64,000 bases of DNA from Streptomyces flavochromogenes (lineage in GTDB: Bacteria > Actinomycetota > Actinomycetes > Streptomycetales > Streptomycetaceae): contig NZ_JNZO01000027.1 of assembly GCF_000717595.1 (NCBI RefSeq), positions 1 to 64,000 of the forward strand, given 5' to 3'. The notes beneath the pieces were generated by a model that saw nothing but the letters and a program-made list of their open reading frames with translations, was not told the DNA's origin and searched no databases. The first letter of the stretch is position 1. The number at the start of each line of letters is the position of its first letter. The position numbers and the translations under genes were made by a program. Below, one piece after another: positions 52,288 to 61,951 of this stretch.

Positions 52288-53271
52288 ATGAAGATCGCTT
52301 TCGTGGGGAAGGGCGGCAGCGGCAAGACCACGCTGTCCTCGCTCTTCATCCGCCACCTCGCCGCCAACGAAGCCCCGGTCGTAGCCGTCGACGCCGACAT
52401 CAACCAGCACCTGGGCGCCGCGCTCGGCCTGCCTGACGCGGACGCCGCCGCGTTGCCCGCGATGGGCGCGCATCTGCCGCTGATCAAGGAGTACCTGCGG
52501 GGCAGCAACCCGCGGATCGCCTCCGCCGACACGATGATCAAGACGACGCCGCCCGGGGAGGGTTCCCGGCTGCTTCGGGTCCGCGAGGAGAACCCGGTCT
52601 ACGAGGCCTGCGCTCGGACGGTGCCGCTCGACGACGGCGAGATCCGCCTGATGGCGACCGGTCCTTTCACGGAGTCGGACCTCGGGGTGTCCTGCTACCA
52701 CTCGAAGGTCGGCGCGGTGGAGCTCTGCCTGAACCATCTGGTCGACGGCGCCGACGAGTACGTGGTCGTCGACATGACCGCCGGCTCGGACTCCTTCGCC
52801 TCCGGCCTCTTCACCCGCTTCGACATGACGTTCCTGGTCGCCGAGCCGACCCGCAAGGGCGTCTCGGTCTACCGCCAGTACAAGGAGTACGCGCGGGACT
52901 TCGGTGTCGCGCTGAAGGTCGTCGGCAACAAGGTGCAGGGCAAGGACGACCTGGACTTCCTGCGCGCGGAGGTCGGCGACGACCTGCTCGTGACGGTGGG
53001 CCACTCGGACTGGGTCCGCGCGATGGAGAAGGGCCGCCCGCCCCGCTTCGAGCTCCTGGAGGCGGAGAACCGCATGTCGCTCCAGGCCCTCCAGGACGCG
53101 GCGGACGACTCGTACGCCGACCGCGACTGGGACCGCTACACGCGCCAGATGGTCCATTTCCACCTGCGCAACGCCGAGAGCTGGGGCAACGCCAAGACGG
53201 GGGCCGACCTTGCTGCGCAGGTCGACCCCGACTTCGTCCTCGGCGAGCCGATGGCCGCACAGCTCGGCTGA
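52288..53271 (+). CDS. CooC/ParA-like P-loop ATPase
   Basis: 327 residues. Deviant Walker A at the very N-terminus, IAFVGKGGSGKTTLSSLFIR, switch PVVAVDADINQHLG, Walker B-like YVVVDMTAGSDSFASGL, and a KVVGNKVQGKDDLDF nucleotide-base motif. This is the SIMIBI/CooC-type layout (metallocentre insertion or signalling ATPases), not a ParA with a ParB partner. The protein ends in GADLAAQVDPDFVLGEPMAA. I chose ATG 52288; a GTG 6 nt upstream (52282) also has a weak ribosome site. The 3' end is duplicated downstream. Partner and metal unknown. Confidence 0.9.
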   Translation: MKIAFVGKGGSGKTTLSSLFIRHLAANEAPVVAVDADINQHLGAALGLPDADAAALPAMGAHLPLIKEYLRGSNPRIASADTMIKTTPPGEGSRLLRVREENPVYEACARTVPLDDGEIRLMATGPFTESDLGVSCYHSKVGAVELCLNHLVDGADEYVVVDMTAGSDSFASGLFTRFDMTFLVAEPTRKGVSVYRQYKEYARDFGVALKVVGNKVQGKDDLDFLRAEVGDDLLVTVGHSDWVRAMEKGRPPRFELLEAENRMSLQALQDAADDSYADRDWDRYTRQMVHFHLRNAESWGNAKTGADLAAQVDPDFVLGEPMAAQLG

Positions 53272-53455
53272 CCGCGCCGGCGGCCCGACGGCGGACGGAG
53301 TCCGGCGCAGTGCCACGAAGCCCGCGCGGCGCCCCGGCGCCGCGCGGCGCGAGGGAAGCAGAAAAGAGAGGCCGGGGGCCGACCTGGCTGCGCAGGTCGA
53401 CCCCGACTTCGTCCTCGGCGAGCCGATGGCCGCACAGCTCGGCTGACCGCACCGG
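53198..53455. repeat. 83-bp duplication of ATPase 3' end
   Basis: 53198-53280 and 53373-53455 are direct repeats (two differences in 83 bp), starting cgggggccgacct and ending gctgaccgc. The first copy holds the last 24 codons and stop of the CooC-like gene; the second is a partial gene tail in a different frame, since the 175-bp spacing is not a multiple of three. Confidence 0.95.
53323..53346 (+). terminator. Candidate terminator in the repeat spacer
   Basis: CGCGCGGCGCC/GGCGCCGCGCG around a 2-nt loop, 52 bp after the CooC-like stop and before the second repeat copy. G/C-only stem, no T-tract. Confidence 0.55.
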
Positions 53456-53474
53456 CCGAGAGCCTCGGCGCCGT

Positions 53475-54806
53475 TCAGCCTGCTTGGCGCCCGCCCTCGG
53501 GGCGGCCGGCCGCCGGGGCCTTGGCGCCTGCCGCCGGAGCGGCCGGGGCCGTCGCCGGCTGGGGGGCGAGGAAGGCCTTCCAGCCGGCCGGCGGGGCCTC
53601 GCCGACCTTCAGGGTGCGCATCTTCGCGATGACGTCGGGGTCCTGGGCGTCGAGCCAGTCGGCGAGCTGCCGGAAGGACACGCACTTCACGTCCTTCTGG
53701 ACGCACACCGTGGCGATGGTCTCCTCGATGGCCCGCATGTACACGCCACCGTTCCAGGACTCGAAGTGGTTGCCGATGATGAGCGGCGCGCGGTTGCCGC
53801 GGTAGGAGCGCTCGAAGGCCTGCACCAGGCCGTCCCGCATCTGGTCGCCCCAGTACTCACGCTGGGACGGGTTGCCCTGGGTCGTGCCCGGGGACTGGTT
53901 GACCATGAAGTTGTAGTCCATGGACAGCGTCTGGAATGCGCGGCCCGGGACCGGCACGAGCTGGAGCGACAGGTCCCACAGGCCCAGGTCCTTCTTGGGC
54001 CAGATGTGATCGTTGACGCCGCTCGTGTCGTAGCGGAAGCCCAGCTGTGCCGCCGCCTGGACGAAGTTCGTCCGGCCTTCGAGGCAGGGGGTGCGGGCGC
54101 CGACGAGTTCCTTGTCGTAGTCGAAGGGCAGGGGCTGCTCGGCGCGCAGCCCCGAGTTGGTCTTCCAGTTCTTGACGAAGGACTTGGCCTGCCTGATCTC
54201 GCTCTTCCACTCCTCGACGGACCAGGTGCCGACGCCACCCTCGGCCCCGCAGAAGTGCCCGTTGAAGTGGGTGCCGATCTCGTTGCCCTCCTGCCAGGCG
54301 CCGCGCAGTTCGCGGACGGTGGCACGGATGCCCTCGGTGTCGTTGAAGCCGATGTCGGAGCGCCCGGCGCTGTGCTGCGGCGGGTCGTAGAGCTCCCGCT
54401 TCTCCTCGGGCAGCAGGTACACGCCGCTGAGGAAGTACGTCATGGTGGCGTCGTACTTCTTGCCGACCTTGCGGAAGTGGGAGAAGAGCTTCTGGCTGTC
54501 CTCTCCGGCGCCGTCCCACGAGAAGACGACGAACTGCGGCGGGGTCTCGCCCGGCTTGAGACGCTGCCAGACGGGCTGGTGGGGCTGGGCGCCGGTGAAG
54601 GCGGTGGAGCCGTCGCCGATCAGGCGGACCGCGTTCGGCGGGGCGCCGGCCGGTGCCTTCTTGGCGCCCGCACCGCCCGGCGCGCTCTTCGTGACGGTGC
54701 CGTCGGAGCCCGAGCAGCCGGCGAGGCCACCGATCAGGGCGACGGCGAGGGCAGCGGCGGCGAGCGCCTTCCTCTGGGCAGTGGTCCTTCTCCCGGCGGC
54801 TGTCAT
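53475..54806 (-). CDS. Polysaccharide-deacetylase-like lipoprotein
   Basis: 443 residues. Signal peptide with lipobox (GGLAGCSGS), a Gly/Ala/Pro-rich linker, then a carbohydrate esterase 4-like domain: VVFSWDGAGEDSQKLF in the metal-Asp position, KKYDATMTYFLSGVYLLP, the zinc His pair in EIGTHFNGHFCG, and a late block LIIGNHFESWNGGVYMRAIE. The Asp motif WDG, instead of the more usual DDG, and its long middle part place it in a divergent group, so deacetylation of cell-wall glycan is likely but unproven. Pro/Ala-rich C-terminus. ATG at 54806 (gaggagagg upstream). Confidence 0.88.
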   Translation of the reverse strand: MTAAGRRTTAQRKALAAAALAVALIGGLAGCSGSDGTVTKSAPGGAGAKKAPAGAPPNAVRLIGDGSTAFTGAQPHQPVWQRLKPGETPPQFVVFSWDGAGEDSQKLFSHFRKVGKKYDATMTYFLSGVYLLPEEKRELYDPPQHSAGRSDIGFNDTEGIRATVRELRGAWQEGNEIGTHFNGHFCGAEGGVGTWSVEEWKSEIRQAKSFVKNWKTNSGLRAEQPLPFDYDKELVGARTPCLEGRTNFVQAAAQLGFRYDTSGVNDHIWPKKDLGLWDLSLQLVPVPGRAFQTLSMDYNFMVNQSPGTTQGNPSQREYWGDQMRDGLVQAFERSYRGNRAPLIIGNHFESWNGGVYMRAIEETIATVCVQKDVKCVSFRQLADWLDAQDPDVIAKMRTLKVGEAPPAGWKAFLAPQPATAPAAPAAGAKAPAAGRPEGGRQAG

Positions 54807-54898
54807 CCGCGCACCTCTCCTCGGTTCCGTACGAGCGGCGTCAACGTCGCACCGCGACCGCCGGAGAGATGAAACGACAAGCGGAAAACCGTTCACCC

Positions 54899-54916
54899 TT
54901 CACCGGAACCGGTGAA
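54899..54916. promoter_or_regulatory. Perfect palindrome TTCACCGG-AA-CCGGTGAA
   Basis: Eight-bp arms and a 2-nt centre, 93 bp upstream of the deacetylase ATG and 204 bp upstream of the transporter ATG. Strong candidate binding site for a dimeric regulator. Confidence 0.65.
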
Positions 54917-54999
54917 TCATTGCCCTGTTTGCCCCGAAAATAATGCCGCAGACTTTACTCTCCATTACGATCCATTTACCGAGCGTTGATCCTCGCCCC

Positions 55000-55014
55000 G
55001 GCGGGAATCCCGCC
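55000..55014. promoter_or_regulatory. Palindrome GGCGGGA-A-TCCCGCC
   Basis: Seven-bp perfect arms with a single-base centre, in the transporter upstream region (5'-UTR side). Could be a second operator or an mRNA hairpin. Confidence 0.5.
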
Positions 55015-55119
55015 TTGCCGCCGCCATGCATCCCGCCGCTGCACGCCGTGACCCACGGCCGCGAGCCCCCACGTTCGTCCCCCACGAACCGCGACCGCGC
55101 CGCCCCGGAGGAGACGGGA

Positions 55120-57474
55120 ATGACCCTCATCACCCCTGCCCGCACGACGAACCGACCCCGCGTCCAGCGGCCCCACAGCCCGCCGGAGCCGCCGCGCCGC
55201 TTCCGCATCGCCGGCGCCGATCTGTCGGCGTCCGTCGCCGTCTTCCTGATCGCGCTGCCGCTCTCGCTCGGCATCGCGCTCGCCACCGGAGCCCCGCTCC
55301 AGTCCGGCCTGGTCGCCGCCGCCGTCGGCGGTCTGGTGGCCGGCCGGTTCGGCGGCTCCCCGCTCCAGGTGAGCGGCCCCGCCGCCGGCCTCACCGTGGT
55401 GACCGCCGAACTCATCCAGCTGTACGGCTGGCGCACCACCTGCGCCATCACCGTGCTCGCCGGGCTCGTCCAACTCGGGCTCTCCGCCCTCCGGGTGGCC
55501 CGCTCGGCACTCGCCGTCTCGCCCGCGATCGTGCACGGCATGCTCGCCGGCATCGGCGTCACCATCGCCCTCGCCCAGCTCCACATCGTGCTCGGCAGTA
55601 CGCCGCAGAGCTCCGCCTTCGACAACGTCCTCGGCCTGCCGGCCCAGTTGGCGCACATCCACCCGGCGGCGCTCGGCATCAGCGCCCTCACCGTGGCCGT
55701 GCTGCTGTGCTGGCCCCGGCTGCCCGGCCGGGCAGGGAAGCTCGTACGCAAGGTCCCGGCCGCGCTCGTCGCGGTGATCGGCGCGACGGCGGTCGCGGCG
55801 TTCGCCGGGCTCGCCGTCCCGCACGTCGACCTGCCCTCCTGGAGCAGCCACGCCCTGCCGGGGCTGCCCGAGGGCCCGGTGCTCGGCATCGCGGCCGGAG
55901 TCCTGACGATCACCCTGGTCACCAGCGTGCAGTCGCTGCTGTCCGCCGTCGCGGTCGACAAGCTGGTCGCCGCCCGCCCGGACGGCGGCCGAGGCGTCCC
56001 GCGCTCCGCCCTCGACCGCGAACTCGCCGGTCAGGGCGCCGCCAACGTGGTCTCCGGGGCGCTCGGCGGCCTGCCCGTCGCCGGCGTCGCGGTCCGCAGC
56101 GTCGCCAACGTCTCGGCGGGCGCGGTGAGCCGCGCCTCCACGATGCTGCACGGCCTGTGGATCGTGCTCGCGGCCCTGCTGCTCGTGCCCGTGCTCGACC
56201 TGATCCCGCTGCCCGCGCTCGCCGCCCTGGTCATGGTGGTCGGCATCCAGATGGTCAGCATCACCCACATCCGTACCGTCACCCGGCACCGCGAGGTCGT
56301 CGTCTACGCGGTGACGCTGTCCGGCGTCGTCCTCATCGGCATCCTGGAGGGCGTCGCACTCGGCATCGTCGTGGCCATCGCGGTCGCCCTGCACCGGCTC
56401 GCCCGGACCCGGATCACCCGCGAGGAGCGGGACGGGCGCCAGCTGCTGCACGTCCGGGGTCAGCTGACCTTCCTCGCCGTGCCCCGGCTCAGCCGCGCCC
56501 TGCACCAACTGCCGCACGGCTCCGACGTGGTGGTCGAGCTCGACGGCTCCTTCATGGACCACGCCGCCTACGAGGCGCTCAGCGACTGGACCGCGGGGCA
56601 CGTCGCCCACGGCGGGACGGTCGAGACGACCGGGCCCTCCGGTGCGAGGATCGCCGAGCCCACCGCCTCGGCCGCCGCCGCGCACACCTGCTGCCGGCCC
56701 TGGACCCCGTGGCACAACCACCAGTGCGGCGAGCAGCCGGACGAGCGGCCCGACGAGGCTGTGGAGACGTCTCGTACGACGGGTCTGAAGCTGGCCAGCG
56801 GCATCGGCAAGTTCCAGCGGAACACGGCCCCGCTGGTCCGGGACGAGCTCGCGCGGCTCGCCCGGGAGGGCCAGACCCCCTCGCAGCTCTTCCTGACCTG
56901 CGCCGACTCCCGCCTCGTCACCAGCATGATCACGTCGAGCGGCCCCGGTGACCTGTTCACCGTGCGGAACGTCGGGAACCTCGTGCCCCTGCCCGGCGAG
57001 GAGAGCGGCGACGACTCGGTGGCGGCGGCGATCGAGTACGCGGTGGAGGTGCTGCGAGTCGAGTCGATCACCGTCTGCGGCCATTCCGGCTGCGGCGCGA
57101 TGCAGGCCCTGCTCAACGCCGGCCCGGACGACCCGCCGACCCCTCTCCGCCGCTGGCTGCGCCACGGTCGGCCCAGTCTGGAGCGGATGGTGAGCCGGAG
57201 ACACGCCTGGGCCCGGATCTCCGGGCGGCTTCCGGCGGACGCGGTCGAGCAGCTCTGTCTGACCAACGTGGTCCAGCAGTTGGAGCACCTGCGGGCGTAC
57301 GAGCCGGTGGCGCGGCGGCTCGCCGAGGGCACGCTCTCGCTGCACGGCGTGTACTTCCATGTGGGCGAGGCACAGGCGTACCTCCTCTCCGGGACGGACG
57401 AGGTGCACTCGTACGACGACGTCTTCACCCAGGTCTTGCCGACGGAGCCCCTGGAGGCGGCACGAGCTTCCTGA
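55120..57474 (+). CDS. SulP transporter fused to beta-carbonic anhydrase
   Basis: 784 residues. SulP membrane domain (about 28-425) opening IAGADLSASVAVFLIALPLS and with VSGPAAGLTVVTAELIQLYG. A short STAS domain follows (about 440-515; VVVELDGSFMDHAAYEALSD). After a Cys/His/Trp-rich linker (HTCCRPWTPWHNHQCGEQ) comes a beta-carbonic anhydrase (about 555-765) with zinc ligands Cys594, His655 and Cys658 and the Asp596/Arg598 dyad in TCADSR and CGHSGC. CO2 hydration is thus tethered to a bicarbonate/anion transporter, known as a SulP-CA fusion in actinobacteria. Start ATG at 55120 with ggaggag upstream; the long N-terminal frame before it is not coding. Confidence 0.95.
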   Translation: MTLITPARTTNRPRVQRPHSPPEPPRRFRIAGADLSASVAVFLIALPLSLGIALATGAPLQSGLVAAAVGGLVAGRFGGSPLQVSGPAAGLTVVTAELIQLYGWRTTCAITVLAGLVQLGLSALRVARSALAVSPAIVHGMLAGIGVTIALAQLHIVLGSTPQSSAFDNVLGLPAQLAHIHPAALGISALTVAVLLCWPRLPGRAGKLVRKVPAALVAVIGATAVAAFAGLAVPHVDLPSWSSHALPGLPEGPVLGIAAGVLTITLVTSVQSLLSAVAVDKLVAARPDGGRGVPRSALDRELAGQGAANVVSGALGGLPVAGVAVRSVANVSAGAVSRASTMLHGLWIVLAALLLVPVLDLIPLPALAALVMVVGIQMVSITHIRTVTRHREVVVYAVTLSGVVLIGILEGVALGIVVAIAVALHRLARTRITREERDGRQLLHVRGQLTFLAVPRLSRALHQLPHGSDVVVELDGSFMDHAAYEALSDWTAGHVAHGGTVETTGPSGARIAEPTASAAAAHTCCRPWTPWHNHQCGEQPDERPDEAVETSRTTGLKLASGIGKFQRNTAPLVRDELARLAREGQTPSQLFLTCADSRLVTSMITSSGPGDLFTVRNVGNLVPLPGEESGDDSVAAAIEYAVEVLRVESITVCGHSGCGAMQALLNAGPDDPPTPLRRWLRHGRPSLERMVSRRHAWARISGRLPADAVEQLCLTNVVQQLEHLRAYEPVARRLAEGTLSLHGVYFHVGEAQAYLLSGTDEVHSYDDVFTQVLPTEPLEAARAS

Positions 57475-57601
57475 TCAGGGACGGGTCGGCGCCTGATCGC
57501 CGAAAGAGCGCCGCCCCCCGATCGCCGAGGGGGTCGCGCCCTGATCGCGGTCAGGGCAGCGCGTCCTGAACCTTTCGCTCCCCCGGTCCGTGAGACTGTG
57601 T

Positions 57602-57634
57602 GGCCCCTTCTCCCACCGCTCGGGAGAAGGGGCC
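57602..57634 (+). terminator. Terminator after SulP-CA gene
   Basis: GGCCCCTTCTCCC (57602-57614) and GGGAGAAGGGGCC (57622-57634), 13-bp perfect stem, 7-nt loop, 128 bp beyond the transporter stop. The acs promoter must lie in the 127 bp that follow. Confidence 0.85.
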
Positions 57635-57761
57635 CCCGCACGCCCTACACCTCACAGGTCTAAACCAATTGCCTGGAGACTCTTGTCACCCGGGCCTCCG
57701 ACTGATGAGCTATGACGCGGGACACATACGCACAGAGGACGCCCTGGGAAAGGGAGATGTC

Positions 57762-59741
<1,980 letters not shown>

Positions 59742-59750
59742 GCCCGGCCC

Positions 59751-59819
59751 GTACGGCGGAGGAACCCCGCCGTACGACGCGAGACGCCCGCCCCGAGCCA
59801 GTGGGGGCGGGCGCTTCGC
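59751..59819 (+). terminator. Tandem terminators after acs
   Basis: Hairpin 1: CGTACGGCGG (59751-59760) with CCGCCGTACG (59768-59777). Hairpin 2: a G/C-rich stem built from gcgagacgcccgcccc and gggggcgggcgcttcgcg, about 59779-59819. Together they end acs transcription. Confidence 0.85.
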
Positions 59820-59855
59820 GTGCTCGTTCCCGAAGGGACGAAACCCGCATATATC

Positions 59856-59896
59856 CCTAAAGTTAATCTCGCCGGACCCAACCCACGCTCTTTAGG
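59856..59896. promoter_or_regulatory. Dyad in nhaA promoter region
   Basis: CCTAAAG (59856-59862) and CTTTAGG (59890-59896) flank 27 bp in an A/T-richer island. A taaagt element repeats (59859 and about 59897). Probably promoter plus operator of nhaA, about 110 bp upstream of its start. Confidence 0.5.
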
Positions 59897-60001
59897 TAAA
59901 GTAAGGACCGCGTCAACGACGCGACAAGAAAACCTAGGTGCGCCGGGAAGTCTGGTCGGCATGTGCTCAGTCCTGCCCACCCGACCGGAGGTTTTCCCCA
60001 C

Positions 60002-61396
60002 GTGGCCGCGCCCGCACCCACCGACCGCAAGTTCCTCGGCCGTCTCCCCCTGCCCGAGCGCCAGTACCTCACCGACGCCCTGCGCACCGAGACCGTCGGT
60101 GGTGTCCTGCTCCTCGTCGCCGCCGTCGCCGCTCTCATCTGGGCCAACACCCTGGGCGGCAGTTACGAGTCCGTCAGCGACTTCCACCTGGGTCCCGCCG
60201 CCCTCGGCCTCGACCTCTCGATCCAGCACTGGGCGGCCGACGGCCTCCTCGCGATCTTCTTCTTCGTCGCCGGCATCGAGCTCAAGCGCGAGCTCGTCGC
60301 GGGCGAACTGCGCGACCCCAAGGCCGCCGCGCTCCCCGTCATCGCCGCGATCTGCGGCATGGCCGCCCCTGCCCTCGTCTACGTCCTGGTCAACACCCTC
60401 GGCAACGGCTCGATGGACGGCTGGGCCGTCCCCACCGCCACCGACATCGCCTTCGCGCTCGCCGTCCTCGCCGTGATCGGCACCTCGCTGCCCGCCGCGC
60501 TGCGCGCCTTCCTGCTCACCCTCGCCGTCGTCGACGACCTCTTCGCGATCCTGATCATCGCGATCTTCTTCACCAGCGACCTGAACTTCGCCGCGCTCGG
60601 CGGCGCCTTCGCCGGACTGCTGCTCTTCTGGCTGCTGCTCCGCAAGGAGGTCCGCGGCTGGTACGTGTACGTCCCGCTGGCCCTGGTCATCTGGGGCCTG
60701 ATGTACAACAGCGGCGTCCACGCCACGATCGCCGGTGTCGCCATGGGCCTGATGCTCCGCTGCACCACCCGGGAGGGCGAGAAGCAGTCCCCCGGCGAGC
60801 ACATCGAGCACCTCGTCCGCCCGCTCTCGGCCGGCCTCGCCGTCCCGCTGTTCGCGCTCTTCTCGGCGGGCGTGAGCATCTCCGGCGGCGCGATCCACGA
60901 CGTCTTCACCCAGCCCGTCACCCTCGGCGTCGTCCTCGGCCTCGTCGTCGGCAAAGCGGTGGGCATCTTCGGCGGCACCTGGCTCGCCGCCCGCTTCACC
61001 CGTGCGGAGCTCAACCCCGACCTGACCTGGCCGGACGTCTTCGCCGTCGCCACCCTCGCCGGCATCGGCTTCACCGTGTCGCTGCTCATCGGCGAGCTCG
61101 CCTTCGCCGGGGACGAGGCCCTCACCAACGAGGTGAAGGCCGCGGTCCTCGTCGGCTCGCTCATCGCGGCCGTCCTCGCCGCCGTCCTGCTGAAGCTGCG
61201 GGTCCGCAGGTACCAGGCCCTGGTCTCCGACGAGGAGCGCGACGAGGACGAGGACGGCATCCCCGACATCTACGAGCAGGACAACCCGGCGTTCCACCTG
61301 CGGATGGCCGAGATCTACGAGAGGAAGGCCGCGGAACACCGTGAGCGCGCCCAACTGGCGGGGGCACCGCGCGACGGGGCCGACCGTCCGGCATGA
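60002..61396 (+). CDS. nhaA: Na+/H+ antiporter NhaA
   Basis: 464 residues, 12 TM helices. Conserved NhaA core: DGLLAIFFFVAGIELKRELV early, the unwound TM4/11 region VPTATDIAFALAVLAVIG, and the catalytic Asp pair in LAVVDDLFAILIIAIFF. Exchanges Na+ or Li+ for H+ to protect against salt and alkali. The C-terminal 70 residues are acidic (DEERDEDEDGIPDIYEQDNP) then basic, longer than in E. coli. GTG start at 60002 with ggagg 11 nt upstream; an ATG 39 nt upstream would add residues without NhaA homology. Confidence 0.95.
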   Translation: MAAPAPTDRKFLGRLPLPERQYLTDALRTETVGGVLLLVAAVAALIWANTLGGSYESVSDFHLGPAALGLDLSIQHWAADGLLAIFFFVAGIELKRELVAGELRDPKAAALPVIAAICGMAAPALVYVLVNTLGNGSMDGWAVPTATDIAFALAVLAVIGTSLPAALRAFLLTLAVVDDLFAILIIAIFFTSDLNFAALGGAFAGLLLFWLLLRKEVRGWYVYVPLALVIWGLMYNSGVHATIAGVAMGLMLRCTTREGEKQSPGEHIEHLVRPLSAGLAVPLFALFSAGVSISGGAIHDVFTQPVTLGVVLGLVVGKAVGIFGGTWLAARFTRAELNPDLTWPDVFAVATLAGIGFTVSLLIGELAFAGDEALTNEVKAAVLVGSLIAAVLAAVLLKLRVRRYQALVSDEERDEDEDGIPDIYEQDNPAFHLRMAEIYERKAAEHRERAQLAGAPRDGADRPA

Positions 61397-61453
61397 TCTG
61401 AGTCGGACCGCGTAGAAGAGAACTCGGACCGCAGAAGAGAAGAGGGAGCAGCG

Positions 61454-61951
61454 ATGAGCGACCCGTACGACGGCACCGAGCGCAGCCTCGGCCAGCTGGT
61501 CGCCTCGGCGACCGCCGAGATGTCCGCACTGGTGCACGACGAGCTCGCCCTGGCGAAGGCCGAGATCAGGCAGGACGTCAAGCGCGGCGTGATCGGGAGC
61601 GCGGCCGGCATCACCGCCGCGGTCGTACTGCTGTTCTCGCTGCCGATGCTGAGCTTCGCGCTCGCGTACGCCATCAACACCTGGACCGGCGGGCACAACG
61701 GCAACGGGGGCTGGAACCTCGTCTGGTGCTTCCTGCTGTCCTTCGCGGCGAACGTGCTGCTCGCGGTGCTGCTCGGCGTGATCGCGTACGCCAAGTTCAA
61801 GAAGGTCAAGCCGCCGGAGAAGTCCATCGCCTCGGCCAAGCAGACGGCCGCGGTGATCTCCACCGTCAAGCCGCACCCGCGTCCGGAGCCCGTCGGCGCA
61901 CTGGACAAGGCGCTGGACAAGGCCCCCACTGTGGCACGCTCGTCCGTATGA
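61454..61951 (+). CDS. Phage-holin-family (PF07332-type) membrane protein
   Basis: 165 residues. N-terminal helix (RSLGQLVASATAEMSALVHD) with an amphipathic ELALAKAEIRQDVKRGVIGS segment, then two TM hairpins (IGSAAGITAAVVLLFSLPML; NLVWCFLLSFAANVLLAVLL). Despite the family name these are chromosomal membrane proteins of actinobacteria, equivalent to Rv3669. The C-terminal tail is Lys/Pro-rich. Stop overlaps the hydrolase start as ATGA, so co-translated. Function unknown. Confidence 0.92.
   Translation: MSDPYDGTERSLGQLVASATAEMSALVHDELALAKAEIRQDVKRGVIGSAAGITAAVVLLFSLPMLSFALAYAINTWTGGHNGNGGWNLVWCFLLSFAANVLLAVLLGVIAYAKFKKVKPPEKSIASAKQTAAVISTVKPHPRPEPVGALDKALDKAPTVARSSV

Larger units (their letters stand above)
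54807..55119. other. Divergent promoter region, two palindromes
   Basis: 313 bp without a gene. It contains two perfect dyads listed separately and an A/T-richer part at about 54915-54980 (ccgaaaataatgccgcagac, then ctccattacgatccatttac) that likely holds the promoters for the deacetylase lipoprotein (minus) and SulP-carbonic anhydrase (plus). Confidence 0.6.

Noticed and set aside
57475..57600. Possible riboswitch from the repeated cctgatcgc/gatcgccg segments before acs
   Set aside because: Repeats are short and lie upstream of a terminator belonging to the previous gene; no recognised aptamer.
61454..61951. A phage lysis module, because of the holin-family name
   Set aside because: No endolysin or phage genes nearby; the gene is a conserved chromosomal membrane protein in synteny with Rv3669.
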